Positions 5,378-5,949 of a DNA stretch of 5,949 bases are shown one piece after another. Position 1 is the first letter of the stretch. Each line of letters begins with the position of its first letter. A program made the position numbers and the translations under genes. The stretch comes from Acidobacteria bacterium AH-259-G07 (GTDB taxonomy: Bacteria; Acidobacteriota; UBA6911; RPQK01; JADFOI01): assembly GCA_027717925.1 (NCBI GenBank), contig JALLON010000168.1:1-5949 (forward strand), written 5' to 3'. The notes under the pieces are model-generated. The model searched no databases and was not told the origin of the DNA. It saw only the letters and a program-made list of their open reading frames with translations.

Positions 5378-5922
5378 CTATACTTTCACTTTCTCAAAGT
5401 ATTTCTCCCGAAGCTTCGCTACTTTGGGTGAGATGATAAAGACGCAGTAGTCCTGATTAGGATTGCGCTGGTAGTAGTTCTGATGATACGCCTCCGCCGG
5501 GTAGAAAGCCTCAAACGGCGTTACTTCGGTCACAATTGGCGGTTCCCACACTCCGGATGCCTCCTGCTCAACGATGATCTGCTCGGCGGTCTCTTTCTGC
5601 TCAGTGTGTGGTAGAAGATGACCGAACGGTACTGGGTTCCCGCATCAGCCCCCTGGCGATTCAGGGTGGTGGGATCGTGAATCGTAAAGAAGACCTCCAA
5701 CAGCTCGCGGAAGGTAATAATTTTAGGATCGAAAGTGGTTTGAACTACCTCGGCGTGTCCTGTGGTTGCAGTGCAGACCTGCTCATAGGAGGGGTTCGGA
5801 ATGCTCCCTCCGGAGTAACCACATACCACTTTCTCGACACCACGCAACTCCACGAAGACGGCTTCTAGACACCAGAAACAGCCTCCGCCGAGTGTGGCCA
5901 CTTCAAGTTTCTGATTACTCAT
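5378..5922 (-). pseudogene. msrA: Peptide methionine-(S)-sulfoxide reductase, one-base frameshift
   Basis: MsrA reduces the S-epimer of methionine sulfoxide in proteins, using thioredoxin. From ATG at 5922 the frame gives GGGCFWCLEAVF (12-23, catalytic C15), then GHAEVV and HDPTTLNRQGADAGTQYRS, all family signatures. After YHT (residue 106) the frame breaks at 5603-5604. Moving to the neighbouring frame restores the family pattern: EQKETAEQIIVEQEASG, 'VWEPPIVTEV', 'FYPAEAYHQNYY', 'YCVFIISPK', ending with TAG at 5378-5380. The two parts span 545 bases, one short of a 181-residue gene, so a single base is missing, probably from a codon between T106 and E (many relatives have HTPEQ). Either the gene is freshly broken or the base was lost in sequencing; every conserved residue besides is intact, which favours a very recent loss or an error. 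Unshifted, a 130-residue protein results. No clear Shine-Dalgarno is seen. Confidence 0.9.
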
Positions 5923-5949
5923 GGTCTGTCTTGGTCATCATTTTAGCGG

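Noticed and set aside
5251..5436. Plus-strand 61-codon frame between the kinase stump and msrA
   Set aside because: It overlaps the end of msrA on the other strand, has no clear ribosome site and resembles nothing known.
5915..5949. Minus-strand frame ending KMMTKTDHE at a TAA overlapping the msrA start
   Set aside because: Only eleven codons are visible before the right edge. It could be the end of an upstream gene overlapping msrA, but nothing else supports it.

Overview
This is a 5.9-kb stretch of moderate-GC DNA from a diderm (Gram-negative) bacterium. A HlyD-type periplasmic adaptor and an exported dihaem c-type cytochrome require a periplasm. The lineage cannot be fixed from the sequence. 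A bacterial Ser/Thr kinase relic, a PqqD/M50/HlyD fusion and a leader with an EELEERIAP motif suggest an uncultured environmental group of the NC10, Nitrospirota, Planctomycetota or deltaproteobacterial kind (inference). All genes that look functional lie on the minus strand and so read from right to left.

Layout from right to left: (1) 5922-5378, msrA, methionine sulfoxide reductase A, complete except for a one-base deletion in mid-gene; (2) 5214-5059, the first 23 residues of a Ser/Thr protein kinase, broken off in its glycine-rich loop; (3) 5144-5117, a promoter that begins one base after the kinase homology ends and drives (4) 5087-3996, a dihaem cytochrome c peroxidase; (5) 3995-3694, about 300 bases with no gene seen; (6) 3595-3693 on the plus strand, the apparent C-terminal relic of a tyrosine recombinase; (7) 3577-3532, a promoter and strong ribosome binding site for (8) 3524-3300, a 74-residue Gly-rich peptide with a leader-like N-terminus, possibly extended in the +1 frame to 3164; (9) 3145-725, an 806-residue fusion of a PqqD-like recognition domain, an M50 membrane metalloprotease and a HlyD adaptor; (10) 614-412, a large mirrored inverted repeat; (11) 141-114, a promoter with a palindrome between its -35 and -10 boxes, driving (12) 103-1, the start of a small CxxC protein that runs off the left edge.

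The centre of interest is the pair at 3524-725. The small peptide looks like the precursor of a ribosomally made, processed and exported peptide. The next gene encodes, in one chain, a domain of the type that binds precursor leaders, an intramembrane-type zinc protease (HEFAH plus NPLIKLDG) and a membrane-fusion adaptor. This reads as a compact recognise, cleave and export unit without a separate modifying enzyme or ABC transporter in view. The 45-codon +1 extension of the precursor, rich in Trp, Tyr and Arg and ending 18 bases before the protease gene, could be the real C-terminal part of the peptide.

The rest of the window is partly a graveyard: a kinase stump, a recombinase tail and a frameshifted msrA, consistent with an accessory region that has been rearranged. 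The peroxidase and msrA would both belong to oxidative-stress defence (H2O2 removal and protein repair).
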